A stretch of 64,000 nt of DNA from the NCBI GenBank assembly GCA_964016875.1, contig OZ024724.1, positions 47,274,899 to 47,338,898 of the forward strand. The letters run 5' to 3'. This stretch comes from Fallopia convolvulus (lineage: Eukaryota; Streptophyta; Magnoliopsida; Caryophyllales; Polygonaceae). Positions 11,901-23,814 of this stretch are shown in pieces. Both the position numbers and the translations under genes were made by a program. The notes below the pieces were generated by a model, which was not told where the DNA came from, ran no database searches, and saw nothing but the letters and a program-made list of their open reading frames with translations. Numbering within the stretch: the first letter of the stretch is position 1; every line of letters starts with the position of its first letter.

Positions 11901-12842
11901 AAGACATTACTGAGATTTTCACCTTCAACACAACTAGTCTGCTTAGGGAACTGTGATGCTAGTGCTTTTTTCTTGTTGGATTTCAGAATGTGAAATTTAA
12001 TATGCTAATTGGTTAAATTAGTCTTATGCAGACTGAGAAGGATGTGGAAAATGATGCTCAAGTGTCACCAGAAGCAGTTCCAGGCTATCCTTCAAAGCAA
12101 GACCGGCACTCTTAGAGCAAACATTTCCCATAAAGATTCAAGTGTAAGGGCTACTGTTGAGCTTGAGATGGAGTTGCTAAAATGGTGCAATCGCTTCAAT
12201 GCATGGGTTGACCTACAAAAATCTTATGTTGAATCTTTGAATGGCTGGCTCTTGAAATGCCTTATTGATAAACCCGAAGATACCCCTGATGGACCAATGC
12301 CTTATTCCCCTGGCCGAATTGGAGCCCCACCGGTTTTTGTGATCTGTCATGACTGGAAGCAAGCCATGGATAGAATATCACAATCCGGAGTCTCACAGAA
12401 AGTTGTCCAAACTGCCATGAACGACTTCGCATCAAGCTTACACCAACTCTGGCAAAGGCAAGATGAGGAGCAACATCAAAGACTAAAGGCTGAATACACA
12501 TTGAAAGATTTTGAAAAACAGACCCGCACCATTCGCTTGGAGAGGGCAAAGATGCACAATGGACAAGATGCCACATCAGATAAAGGCAACCTCTCAATAG
12601 TGTCTTCTGAAAATGGTGTCTCCGCACTAGATGATTTGAAGGTTGATTTGGACTCCATGAAGCAGAGAATCAAAGAAGAGAGAGTTGGCCACAAAAATGC
12701 CATCAAACTAGTCAACGATGCTGTCTCTAGAAGTATACAAGAAGGCTTGGTTCCAATTTTTGAAGCTTTAGAAAGTTTTACTTCAGAAGCTGTCAAAGCT
12801 TATGATCATGTAAGAGTAAATGGTGCTAATGACAATCAGTAG
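8908..12842 (+). CDS. DUF630/DUF632 protein (NRG2/REL2 family), four exons
   Basis: Exons by GT-AG and reading frame are 8908-10663, 10800-11008, 11514-11737 and 12032-12842: exactly 3000 nt, 999 residues plus stop. The start MGCGVSK is a classic N-myristoylation/palmitoylation signal, so plasma-membrane attachment is likely. DUF630 covers about residues 1-60. A long low-complexity linker follows, with Ser-rich, acidic, Asn/Tyr/Pro repeat and Gln/Lys-rich stretches. DUF632 runs from about residue 545 (LREVVREIKDEFEAATEYGK) across exons 2-4 to about residue 870, and the C terminus is coiled-coil-like. Known relatives are Arabidopsis NRG2 (nitrate signalling) and rice REL2 (leaf rolling); both are regulatory rather than catalytic. 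No lesions are seen, so this looks like an expressed host gene. Orthology to a named member cannot be decided here. Confidence 0.9.
9667..9815 (+). repeat. 36-bp tandem repeat coding for a 12-residue Asn/Pro/Tyr repeat
   Basis: Inside exon 1, about four units of 36 bp code for variants of NQPYGNAGSNPN at roughly residues 254-303. Unit drift is small (RNAG, GNAG, GNPG), which suggests recent expansion or contraction. It lies in the disordered linker between DUF630 and DUF632. Confidence 0.8.
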
Positions 12843-14423
12843 AGATCTGAGAACTTGTATGCTTGTTAGGAAGAATTGGTTGATGTGCCATTTTAAAGAG
12901 CAAGAGGAAACCGAGAGGAGATGTAACCTGGTTTGCAATCATGCATCCGCCACGTTTGGGGACTTCAGTTTCTTGGATTTGCAGTATTCGGCGCGTTGTC
13001 TGGTGTACAGAATGTTGGTATTTCCCCTATTGCTTTTGTTGAAATGGTCGATGTGCCACAAGAACGGATCAACTGCAAGAAGGATGCATTGAGGGTGCTA
13101 TATTGCTCTAATCATGTTTTAGCAATGCCACTGCTCAGCTAAAACAATTGGAGGACTGACGATTTGCAAGTATGTTACAGGATTGACAATTGCAGGTAAC
13201 AGTTCCAAAACATGTTGTCTTGACTTTTGGTCTAAAATACTAGCATCTCTCTCTTTATATAGATACCAGAATATCTGTTCATTTATTAACAGGATGTTTT
13301 GAATTATTAGAGAACTATTAATTGAAGGGTTCATGTTTGAAGTTTTGGATCTGTTGCTCAATTGACTATTTGTGTGCCATCTCATGAATTTTTCCTTACC
13401 CTTATGAAATTAACCAATATGCCTTTTATTTTTATTTTTTTTGTAATTTCTCCTATTGCAGGGAAATTTCTGGTTTGCTGTTCCGTAGATAATGCGACAA
13501 GCGTTTGGTCCATGCAGGTATTGTTTTCCAAAGAAAATTTCCTTCCATCCTCGTATGCTTGAAATTTACCCACACTGCATTATTAGTCTAGTCCAACTTT
13601 CAATTTCTAACATAAATTTTGGTTTGACTTGCAATTTACCCACACTACTTTGTCCATGTGCTCAGGGATCCAGAACACAGAATCAAGGCTGTGCTTTTTG
13701 TTAATGAAGATCAACCAAATCTGCACTGGCTGTGACGTTGGAAGTGGCATCGTTTTCTGGAGAGGCAATACAATGATGTATTAACTGGTGTAACAAGTAG
13801 TTACCCCCACAAATTAGTTTATTCGCTCTATTGTAATTGCATCTCCAGATCTTGCTTTGTCACTTGATAGATAGTTTTAGGCCTTTAGGGGAGTAGAGTT
13901 TGATGGGCTTAAATAGAGGAATGTAGGAGATATTGTTTTAGGAGAGTAGAGTTTGATGGGCTTAACTGGTCTAACAAGTAGTTACCCTACAAATAGGCAA
14001 ATAGCTTAGTCAACTATGTTTTAGGGGGGTATATTTATGTTAGTTATGTTAGTCACAGTTACCATAACTTCAATAGAAGTAGGAGATTGTTGTAACCAAA
14101 ATTTTGAAATGCTAAATTACTTCCCCTCACACTTATTGTCACTTCTGACGTCTAGTGGAGTTCACTATACATATTCAATTTATGAATTCAACTGCAATTT
14201 GAGTTCTCTTTCTGTATTGAATTGAAGACTCCACTTAATACAAATTGGCAGTCTTTCGCCATTGTGATGTGATCAAGCCCACTTGAACCCACTTTCCCGG
14301 CCTGTCCCGAGCCGGTGTTCTGATCAGTGAGCCAGCCTCCAGCGATCAGCCTGCCTCGAGGCTTGTCTTTTGTACATATTCGATCGTTCATATTAATAAC
14401 AGGCCTTATTATTGATTAATTGT
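12843..14423 (+). other. 3' region of the DUF630/DUF632 gene and spacer
   Basis: The first several hundred bases are probably 3' UTR, possibly with a further intron. At 13885-13968 a GGGGAGTAGAGTTTGATGGG-type unit is duplicated, and the phrase TAACTGGT.TAACAAGTAG recurs at about 13780 and 13963. No reading frame here has a recognisable product. Confidence 0.4.
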
Positions 14424-14431
14424 ATTTCAAT

Positions 14432-15069
14432 TAGGGGTGTCCATAAAAAACCGAAACCGAAAAACCGAACCAAAAAACCGATTATTTTTTTGGTTAACCA
14501 AACCGACTTTTTTTTAATTTTCGGTTTGGTTAACCGAACCGAAAATATTTCGGTTTATCGGTTCGGTTTTGGTTTCCGACTTTACATTTAACGGTTAACC
14601 AAAAAACCGAAAATATATTAATATTTTATTCAAATATTAGTTATCTTTGATTTTTTTAGTGGTTAAACTCTATGATCTTTAAGGTGTTAATGTAGTTTGT
14701 CTTTCATTCTTCAATTTTAACAATTACACACTATTTTTCCATATTACATTGATATATGAGTCGCTTATTAAATTTGATGGGATACAAATTAATACACACA
14801 ATATTCGATTCCACACAATATAGTATATACTCTTAATATTTGTTTACAACCGAACCGAAATTTATTATTTTAGTCTTAATTATTTAAGGTAAAATTACAT
14901 AAACGGTTATCGGTTAACCGAGAAAACCGAACCGAAAAATTGGTTAACCAAACTACGGTTAACCGAGATTCACGGTTCGGTTTCGGTTCATAATTTTCAC
15001 TAACCGAAATCATGGTTAACCGAACTTCGGTTAACCGAAATCACGGTTAACCGGGTTTGGACACCCCTA
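14432..15069. mobile_element. hAT-type MITE with 8-bp target duplication
   Basis: This 638-bp element is flanked by the perfect 8-bp repeat ATTTCAAT (14424-14431 and 15070-15077). Terminal inverted repeats read TAGGGGTGTCC / GGACACCCCTA. Both subterminal regions are crowded with AACCGAA / CGGTTAACC units on both strands, a pattern that hAT transposases commonly need near the ends. There is no coding capacity. TIR and duplication length place it in the hAT superfamily; it is non-autonomous. Confidence 0.92.
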
Positions 15070-15077
15070 ATTTCAAT

Positions 15078-15535
15078 CATGTTTGGATGGGGGTGGAGTT
15101 TTATGTACGGATCATAATCGATCATGATCACATCTTGTAACTTTATACAATAGCTTTTAAATTGAACAAAAATACAACCAAACTAGTTGAATCACGCTGA
15201 TACTCACAGGATAATTTTACTAAAAAATATACAATATTATGATATTAATTTAAAATTTAAAACACTTGTATATAATATCGTAATAAAAATATGTAATTTA
15301 TAGAAAAATGTAAGATTGTGTCCCATATTTTATCATCATATAGGTAAAAAATTACATACTTGAAACCCGAGTCTTGTTAAAAGATAAACAAATTATTAAT
15401 TAATATAAAAAATATTAGATCAAATTATTATCAACATATAGATAAAAAATTATATACTTAGATCCCAAATCTTGTTACAAGATAAAAAAAATATGTATAA
15501 AAAATATCAACATATAGATCATGTTATTATATTAT
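15078..15535. other. AT-rich spacer with a tandem duplication
   Basis: No gene is visible. A block of about 60 bp containing ATATAG.TAAAAAATTA.ATACTT and CTTGTTA.AAGATAAA occurs twice, at about 15329-15390 and 15430-15488, diverged by several substitutions. Confidence 0.5.
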
Positions 15536-15713
15536 AAAAGAAGAAGAGTCTCGTGCGAACACCCGCTTGTGTGAGAAATGAGAAAGCTCCCGGGCCGTTC
15601 GATCGTATCACAGGGACAGTTGAGATTGCTCTTATCTTTTAAAAAACTGTAAAAAAAAAGGACACGCGCCACGTGGGGCGTTCAAGACACGCGGTGTTTA
15701 TAAAGTCCATCGT

Positions 15714-15715
15714 CT

Positions 15716-15757
<42 letters not shown>
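15714..15757. repeat. Compound (CT)n(CA)n microsatellite
   Basis: An uninterrupted CT run passes directly into a CA run just upstream of the Ulp1-like gene, where it could form part of a 5' UTR. It is a simple sequence repeat. Confidence 0.95.
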
Positions 15758-16315
15758 TTTTATAGTTTCCAGAGCGGTTTCAAGCAGTTCAAGCGTGAAA
15801 TTGTTCAATCGAAGCTATTTCAGAGTGATTTTGAGCCGAATTCTTACCATTAAAGCCATTAGAAAGCTCAATCCAGTTCCAGATGGAGAATCAAAGTTCA
15901 TCTCAAGAGAATCAAGGTTTTTTATCTCTCGTTTTAAATTTATTGAAAACCTAGGTTTTTCGTTTGTTATTTGTGTTTGCCGAGTGTATGTATACTAAAT
16001 GTTTGATCGATTGTGTTATTTTAGTGTTTATTTGAGTTGTTTGTAGTTTATAGTGTCGATTTTGGTGTTTTGTGCTTTTGTGAATAAAAAAATGCATGAA
16101 TCGTCACTTTCTTTTTTACTCGATTTTTGGTCCTACTACTTGAATAAAATACAAATTGTGTGTGCATGTGCGCATTTGTTGCTTTTATCCAGTTTTTTGA
16201 TGTTGAGTTTTGCAAAAGGTGATTGCGGCTTTGTTAGTTGCATGAAATGATTGGTATACGTGCGTGGGAAAGTGTTAGTGATTTTGTTGAATTTTGTTCA
16301 TTCATTTGTGCATAT

Positions 16316-16500
16316 TTGTTCATTCAAACTGGCATAGCATTTGTTTACCAGAAACTGGCATTTGTTCATAAGAAACTTGTATTTTGTTCATCAGAAACCT
16401 GCATTTACTCATCGGAAACTGGCATTTGTTCATCAAAAACTTGCATTTGTTCATCAGAAACTTGCATTTGTTCATCAGAACCTAGCATTTATTCATCAAT
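16316..16500 (+). repeat. 21-bp tandem array, TTTGTTCATCAGAAACT type
   Basis: About nine consecutive units of TTTGTTCATCAGAAACT followed by T/A/G, then GCA, with a 21-bp period and 1-4 substitutions per unit. The array lies in a presumed intron of the Ulp1-like gene. It reads open in one frame only because 21 is divisible by 3. It is the best-ordered of a series of such arrays. Confidence 0.9.
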
Positions 16501-18035
16501 AAAATCAAACATTGTGGTGGATACATGTATGAATTTGTGCTTTTGTATTTCTTGTTTATTTAGGGAATAAACATTCATGATCTATTAAATAACGTTCTGC
16601 AAATTATAAACAAGTAAAAAAATCTAAGGTTTGGTACAATGACAATCGGAGAAGATGAAATATGTGCTATTCGAAGAGGTTTTCCATTTTTTATTTTTGT
16701 ATTGTTGTTTTCATATGTTTTTTTGTGCTTTTAAAATATGTGTTTATTCTGCCTTTTATCCCTTTTTTGGAATAGAAATCAGGAGCAAATCCGGAAGTGA
16801 TGCCTCTTCCACTGTCGAAAAGAATGTGAGAAGAAAATCAATTGTTAAAAAGCCGGTTTCAAAAGAAATTGCTACCGAAGTGCCTGTATTGAGGAAAAAG
16901 CCGATTGTTGAGTCGTCTCCATCAATTAAGAGGCCTCAGCTGAACAAGGGAAAAAAGGTTGCGTCTGATGAATTCCCCGATGATGTGTTGCTTATTGATA
17001 TGATCCCTAGAAAGGGAGTGACGATAAATGAACCATCTGAGAGGAAAATGGTTACTGTTGTTGGTGAATTACAAGTTGTTGGGAAGAAGAGGAAAGTTGA
17101 TATTGTTGTTGGTAAAGGACAAGGTGTTGGGAAAAAGTCAAAAGCGAAGGTGCCATTGAGAGCTTTGAAGCGTGAGCATTTGTCGTTGAATCACAGGAAC
17201 TCTCCCAAGCTAATTTGTGAAGTTGTTGTTGGTCTTGAAGGGGGAAACAAGTTTACTACTCTTAAAGAGATGGGGTTTGAGCACCTCATACAATAGAATG
17301 TGACTGATCTACCTAGTAAGTTGTGCTACTATTTTGCTAGTTGTTTCGACTCTACATCATGCACATTGAAGATTGGTGATGGACCAGGTGTTAGGATAAC
17401 ACCTGAACTTGTGCAATTTTACCTTGGTCTACCTCGTGGTCCAAGGAAAATTTCTATCCCGAAGACTGTCAAGCATTCAGATATGTACAATATTTTTAGA
17501 GAACAGTTTGTGTTGGTTGAAATTGATGAGGTGATAGGGAAGAACAAATTGATGGAGTTTGAGAAGATCAAAACTGGGCTTTTGAGTACAGTGATCAAGA
17601 AGGATGAGAATGGTGGTGCTTGGTTTAGGAGGAACTTTATTATATTGTTCTACACCCTATGTATAAAGAGAATTCAAAATGGTGGTGTAAACTTAAAGTT
17701 CTTGGATCATTTGGTAGACTTGAACAAGATCAGTGAGTACGATTGGTGTGCTCATCTTGTTGAGAAGTTGGTTGAGAATGCTGATTCATGGAGGAAAACA
17801 TATAATGGGTTTTTCAGAGGACCTATTATATTGTTGCCGATATGATTTCTAATCTGTTCTTTACTACCATCAATTTGTTCATTGGTTTATGCATATTTTT
17901 TCATTAATAAGATTAATTTGTTCATTAATTTGTTTCATGACAGATTGTATATTGTGATTGTATGGTCATCTATAGTCGCCCTGCAACTCCAAGATCCTTC
18001 CCCGTGATCAAGTATTTCAACCATGATTACTTGGT

Positions 18036-18062
18036 TGAGAGAGAGAGAGAGAGAGGAGAGAG

Positions 18063-18095
<33 letters not shown>
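18036..18095 (+). repeat. (GA)n microsatellite
   Basis: A GA/GGAGA tract of about 60 bp lies between the DUF1985-like exon and the coiled-coil exons of the Ulp1-like gene. It produces an artificial Arg/Glu-rich open frame and is simple sequence, not protein-coding by itself. Confidence 0.9.
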
Positions 18096-18100
<5 letters not shown>

Positions 18101-18307
18101 AGGATTTTAAGGGGTTTTTTGGAAAAGGCTATTTTAGAGGTTTGCTTGAGTTTGTTTACCCTTGTGGTGATCATGACAAGAATGAAGGGAAAGCCTCTGC
18201 TTCTGAACAATTTGAAGAACGAATTGATCATGGCAATGGTGGTGACGTATGTGTTGTTTGATTTTTGCATGCTTTTGTCTTTATTTTTTGCATGATGATG
18301 ATGTATG

Positions 18308-18430
18308 TTTATTTGTTCATTAAAACTGGCATATCATTTTTTCATAAGAAACTAGCATTTGTTCATCACAAAAATATTTGTTCATCAGAAACTAGCATTT
18401 GTTCATCACAAACTAACATTTGTTCATAGC
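18308..18430 (+). repeat. TTTGTTCAT array in Ulp1-like intron
   Basis: About six units of the same 19-25-bp motif (TTTGTTCATCAGAAACTAGC and variants such as TTTGTTCATCACAAACTAAC) fill the presumed intron before the exon at about 18481. Confidence 0.85.
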
Positions 18431-18944
18431 ATGTTTTGTCTTTTTTTAATTTTTGTACTTATATAGATTACTTCTTGTGCAGTCATTTCTGAAAGAACAT
18501 CTTGAGATGTCAATGGAACTTGCATCAGCTTTGAAGAGATATCTCGATCATGTGCAAAAAGTTCCAACTGAAATTGACAGCCACGGACTTTTCACCAAGA
18601 TCAATGAAGCTTTTGAGAAGCTATTGGGGTTGAAGGGTGTTTCATCATCATCCCAATCTGGCACCCAAGAAGATTCTAAATCGCCAAGCCAAAATTCATT
18701 CTAGGAGGAAGCTACAAAGGTTTTGGATGAAATTGGGGTCACAATGAAGGCAAAGAAGCGGTTTGAATTACCTTCTTTTGACCTGGGTGTGTTTCCATTG
18801 AGGGATGATTGGGTTGGGGTTGTAGATATAGGTAGGAAAGTGTTATTATGCAAGAAGATGAGTTCAGGAAGGTTGATGCGACAAGGAAGAAGGATCTAAA
18901 GATTTCCTTTGTTTGCAAGGGATTAACTGATGAACAAATTAGAA

Positions 18945-19524
18945 AAAAGGCTGAGGAGGAGGAAGCTTCAAGAGAAAAGGCTGAGGAAGATAGGTGAAGG
19001 ATTGAAGAAGAAGAGAAGTTGAAAAGGATGAAGAGGACAAGAGGATAAGAGAAGAAGAAGAGAAGAGGAAGCAGGAAGAGGATTTGTTGGAATCTATATG
19101 GAGGGAGGATGCATTAATACAAGAGGAGGAGAAGAGAAAGAAAGAGGAGGAAGAGAAGAGGCATGCAGAAGAGGAAGTGAAGAAGAAGTGGAAAGAGGAG
19201 GTAGAGAAAAAGAGAAAAGCAGCTGAGGAGGAAGAGAAGAGACAAAGAGAAGACGAAGAGAAGAAACAGCGGGAAGAGGAGGAAGAGAAAAGGAGACAAT
19301 TAGCTGAGGAGGAAGAGAAGAGACAATGTGAAGAGGAAGAAAAGAGAAAGCGGGAACAGGAGGAAGAGGAAAGGAGACAACTAGCTGAGGAAGAGAAGAT
19401 GCGTCTAGAAGAGGTTAAGAGGTTGGAAGATGAGGAAGAGAAGAAGAGGAATAAGGAAGAGGAAGAGAAGAAGAGAGAAGCAGAGGAGAAAGAGAAGAAG
19501 AGGATTGGGGATTTTGAACAATAG
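18945..19524 (+). pseudogene. Glu/Lys/Arg-rich coiled-coil segment of the Ulp1-like gene
   Basis: Nearly uninterrupted runs of EEEEKRKR-type sequence, with recurring RRQLAEEEEK and REEEEEKRR units, predict a long charged coiled coil between the DUF1985-like and C48 parts. Stops at about 18997 and 19522 interrupt it. The opposite strand appears open as a Ser/Leu/Phe-rich frame, which is only the complement of this repeat. The function may be oligomerisation; this is inference. Confidence 0.6.
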
Positions 19525-19793
19525 AGAAAGCAAGAGGAGGTGAAGAGGAGGCAAGAGGAAAGGAAGAAGAGGAAAGAAGAAGAGGAAGAAGGAATATGCT
19601 GAGGCAAAAAAGAAGATTGATGAAGAGAAGAGAAAGGAAGAGGAGAAGAAGAAGAAGAAGAAGCAAGAAAGGGATGCTGAATTGATGAGAATTGGCATGA
19701 AGTTGAAGAAGAAACAAGAGGAGTTAGATAAGATGAAGGAGGATGAAGCAAAAAAGAAGCATAAAGAGGAGCTGAATAGGATTCGGGATGAGG

Positions 19794-19920
19794 TTTGTTC
19801 ATTGATTTTACTTATTTGTTTATTGATTTTTCTTATTTGTTCATAAGTTATAGGACATTTGTTCATTGATTTTGTATGTAGTTTGTTTATGAAATAATAT
19901 GTTTTTTTTACATTTTGTAG
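19794..19920 (+). repeat. Short intron filled with TTTGTTCAT-type units
   Basis: GATGAG then GTTTGTTC marks the donor and TTTTGTAG then ATCAAG the acceptor. The 127-bp intron between the coiled coil and the C48 exons consists largely of four loose TTTGTTCATTGATTTT-type units. Confidence 0.7.
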
Positions 19921-21555
19921 ATCAAGAAGCAGGCGCAGGAGTTTGGTTGTAGTTCAATTGACACTCTCGTTGGTGTTAAACTTACTGGTGAGGATGTACT
20001 TGATAAAAGAATATGTAAGCCTTCTGATTATGCGAAGTCACCTTACATGGAAAGGAGTGTTGTTTTGACAGAAAAAATATCTCCTGCGGCCAACAAACTG
20101 TTCGATTGGTTGATTGAAAAAATTCCTGATCAAAGAGGGTAACAATTCGTAGAATAGAAGTTTTCCTTTACATATTGCTCTTTTATATCTTCAAATTGAT
20201 TTTAATAATAAAATTGATCATTTTTTGTTTTATGTTTTTGATTTGTGTAGCATTGAAATCTTTAAGATTATGCATGTTTCCGCCATGAAAAAGGATTTTG
20301 TTTCAATGGCGTTAAATCTGAAGTGGAAACAAATATAATTGGGCTATGGAGTTGTTATCTCAATATACAAGAGTAGTGGAAAAGTGACTCAAAACCCTTG
20401 AGGTTTTTTATGTCTCCTGAGGATTTGGTAAGAAAAAGGTTTTTCATATTCACATCGTCTTACTTCATGACTTTTGAAATTCTCAATCTAATTTATACTT
20501 ATGTATATTTTGCAGTTATTTCCACTAAAGAAGGATTTTAGTGATCAAGATTCCATAGAGTTTTTCATTAATGTTGTTGAGCACACTCTTGAAAAATGCA
20601 ATTGGATTCGGGTGAACAAGATTGGTCTGGTATGCATGTTTGTTCATTGATATTCTGTTATTTTGTTCATTAGTACTACATATTTGTTTAGAAAAATTAG
20701 ATAATGGTTCATGATTGTTCCCCCTCTGCGTTTTTACAGTTTGTGTTCCCTATTTGTACTTCATCGCATTACTATTGCATTGCATTGAATGTGAGAGTGC
20801 CAAGTTTCCACATAATTGATAACTCGATGAAGAAGGTGTCCTTGGAAACAAAGTATGAGCACGTACCTGCTAAATTGGTGAGTTTTATTTGTGTTTGGAA
20901 TTTTTATTTTTTTGACATGTGGTTTTTAATATTGAATGGGTTGTTTGTTTGTTGATGTTATTTTTTAGAGAATGTTCTTTGTTGAGCTTATGAAGTGTTA
21001 CAAGATGGATGTAAGGGATTTTTTGTTCGAGGATGAGGTTAGGGTGCCATATGAACGTCTTGAGATGGATTGGAGAGATAATAGAAACAAGATTGATTGT
21101 GGAATATTCATGATGCGCCACATGGAAACATACTTTGACAGCGGCTTGTTTGGTTGGAATTGTGGACTCAATAAATATGATCAGCAACAACTTGATGATT
21201 TGAGGATAAGATACTGCAATGAATTATTTTTGAGTCCATTGAATGAGGACAAGGCGGAAGCTGAAAAGCTTATTCAAGAATTTGTCCCGCGTAAACTGAC
21301 AGTCGTCTCTCGTGCTCATCCTTAGAAGAAGTCAACGAACAAGAAGAGATGTATTGTTTTGTTAGAATACAGTTTTATGGTGGAAAACATTTTAGGAATT
21401 TGGTTGTTTTTGTATATGGTTTCTTAGAATACACTTTCATGGTGGTGTATGGTTTTAATGCTGCAAACATTGTTTTTGAAATGTGGATGTTTGTTGTTGA
21501 AAATAGGTTTTTTGTGTTAGTGTGACCATTTGATCCATAAAACATGATTAATCGT

Positions 21556-22015
21556 AATTTGTTCATCAACACCTTAGATTTGTTCATCGATACCTTAGAT
21601 TTGTTCATCAGAAACTAGCATTTGTTCATTAATACATTAGATTTGTTCATCGATACCTTAAATTTGTCCATAACTAGCATTTGTTTATCAACACCTTAGA
21701 TTTGTTCATCTATACCTTAGGTTTGTTCATCAATACCTTTTATTTGTTCATTAGTAACCTTCGATTTGTTCATCAGAAACTAGCAATTGTTCTTAAGAAT
21801 ATCTACATGTACCTTATATTTGTTCATCAATACCTTCAATTTGTTCATCAAAAACTAGCATTTGTTCTTAATTTATTCATCGATTCAGCATATGTACTTG
21901 TACATGGAAATACATTTTATTGAAGAATGAAAGGGTTTTTGCTCATTAGATAGTAAATTTGTTCATTAATAACTGCTAATTGTTCATCCAAAACCAGAAT
22001 TTTGTTCATTGATAA
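21556..22015 (+). repeat. Long TTTGTTCAT array between the convergent MULE genes
   Basis: About 15 units at 21556-21870, alternating TTTGTTCATCAATACCTTAGA and TTTGTTCATCAGAAACTAGC types, plus three looser units to 22015. The array fills the spacer between the Ulp1-like stop (21325) and the transposase C terminus (22093). Confidence 0.9.
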
Positions 22016-22449
22016 TGCAAAAATTAATAATAGTATGCATTTCATCTTAATGCAACTATTATGTAATCAGAAATCAAAGATTAATGAGAGAACTAATTGG
22101 GAACATTGGTGCATGTCTTGCTGTTGTGTCCAAGCTTCTTGCATTTTGCACAAGCCCTTTGCTCATTGTTTGCTTTCTTCATTGCCTTCTCTTTACCTCC
22201 CGTAATACGCGCTTCTTTCTTCCTGCCCATTGTCATTGCTCGTTTTGGAGGATGTACCTCAATAACACTCAGTCTGTTTCCCAAGAATGTTTGGATTGAA
22301 CTCTGCATTGTTGACGTAGATGATTCCCCTCCCAATAAGCTCAGATAGGTTTCCTTTTTTTCCTTCAAGAAACATATTAGCTCTTTGAGGTGTTCTGTGT
22401 TGTCCCTTATGGCATTAATGCAAGAATATACCTCGCCCAATAAATCAGC

Positions 22450-23073
22450 AATCAACAGCTTCTTCTCATTCATCACATCACATTGTTCAACTGTTGAACC
22501 TTCTATCTCAAAAGTAGGAGTCAGATTTGATATCTTCGTCCATCTATTTTTGATGTTTTAGTTGGCACCTTCCTCAAGCCAATGTTTTTGAATACGAAAA
22601 ATATATGACAACATGGAATCCCGATATTGATGAACTTATTGCATGAGCAAACGAACTCTTCGTTTTGTAGCTCATGTTTCACAACATGTACCTTCCCAAA
22701 CTGCTCGTTGATGTGATACTCGTGGATGTTGTTTTCCTTGACCAAATTGCTTAGACAACATTCAATAGCTTCTTCTCATTCATCACATCACATTGTTCAA
22801 CTGTTGAACCTTCTATCTCAAAAGTAGGATCAGATTTGATATCTTCGTCCATCTATTTTTGATGTTTTAGTTGGTACCTTCCTCAAGCCAATGTTTTTGA
22901 ATACGAAAAATATATGACAACATGGAATCCCGATATTGATGAACTTATTGCATGAGCAAATGAACTCTTCGTTTTGTAGCTCATGTTTCACAACATGTAC
23001 CTTCCCAAACTGCCTGTTGATGTGATACTCGTGGATGTTGTTTTCCATGACCAAATTGCTTAGACTACATTCA
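22450..23073. repeat. Tandem duplication of a 310-bp transposase segment
   Basis: The block beginning TCTTCTCATTCATCACATCA is present at 22461 and again at 22771, and the copies run in parallel for about 300 bp, each ending near ACATTCAAT. Differences are few (for example a one-base deletion in AGTAGGATCAG and AAATGAAC against AAACGAAC). Both copies code for the SWIM finger, so the decayed gene has two. Confidence 0.92.
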
Positions 23074-23814
23074 ATTACAGAAGCAACAATTTCTTTCTGG
23101 ACGTCATAGAAGACGTTTATGGTGTAAACAGATGCATAATGTTTCTCTAAATACAATGGTGTCATTAGAGTGGGGGAGCTTATTGAAGATTCAAAGTATA
23201 ACCTCTGCTTATTGTGCCTTTGTGAATCAATTGCACTCTCAAACTGCATCATGAAGATAACTAGAGAAGATGTGGATCCAATGACATGCGAGAAGAAGAA
23301 GTTTTGGCTCTCAGACCTTGAAGTTGTTCTAAGAAGTCTACCCATGTTTACATCATTGAAGTACGCAGGGATCCATATGTGACGTAGCTCAAACATCAGC
23401 GGCAACCAAGTGTTTGACTCAAGTCCAAATTCAGCAATATTGGAATGCCAAGTCTCCTCAAACTTTTCCCGGCTAATTTCATTGCTCCAAATAAGCTTTA
23501 TGAACTTGCTTATGAATTGATCATTGTTATATACATCATTTGTAACCTTTGACGGTACCTTGAACATGATATGCCACATGCAGAAACGATGCACAACCTT
23601 GTCAAAAACTTTATCAATTGCAACTCTTACTGCAGGATCTTGATCACTGAGAATGACAAATGGTTCATGCCCCTCATTGCATCTTTGAAGTTTTGGAATA
23701 GCCAGACATAAGATTCGATATGTTCTTTTAGAAGCAACCCAAATGCAAAAGTAATGCTCTTCTTGTTGTTGACAACCCCTGTGAATGGTACAAATACCAT
23801 TTCATACCTGAAGC

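Larger units (their letters stand above)
15883..21325 (+). pseudogene. MULE-borne Ulp1-like (C48) protease gene, multi-exon, decayed
   Basis: A first exon starts at ATG 15883 and ends at about 15916. The region about 16776-17845 codes for a basic Lys-rich segment and a DUF1985-like domain (VQFYLGLPRGP, FRRNFIILFYTLC, WCAHLVEKLVENA), crossed by an in-frame TAG at 17294. Later exons (18481-18702, about 18945-19793) code for a charged Glu/Lys/Arg coiled coil with further stops (18703, 18997, 19522). C48 exons lie at about 19921-20140, 20251-20337, 20518-20628, 20740-20879 and 20969-21325. They show the His (SSHYYCIALN), Asp (FHIIDNS) and Cys (KIDCGIFMMRHMETY) of a Ulp1 triad. Such proteases cut ubiquitin-like modifiers from targets, but the role inside a MULE is unknown. 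Multiple stops make this copy non-functional. Exon edges are approximate. Confidence 0.75.

Noticed and set aside
12820..13142. Small genes after the DUF630/DUF632 stop
   Set aside because: Overlapping short frames in presumed 3' UTR; no recognisable motif and no separate promoter.
16316..16500. CRISPR-like direct repeats
   Set aside because: Units are head-to-tail with no unique spacers, the DNA is plant nuclear, and the period is 21 bp.
16238..16570. Cys/Ser/Glu repeat protein (ICSSETC units)
   Set aside because: It is only the translation of the 21-bp intronic array, whose period is a multiple of three.
17962..18295. Arg/Glu dipeptide reading frames
   Set aside because: They are produced by the (GA)n microsatellite; no conserved protein is visible.
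18939..19866. Long Ser/Leu/Phe-rich minus-strand reading frames
   Set aside because: They are the complement of the Glu/Lys/Arg coiled-coil repeat; AGA/GAG repeats on one strand leave TCT/CTC frames open on the other.
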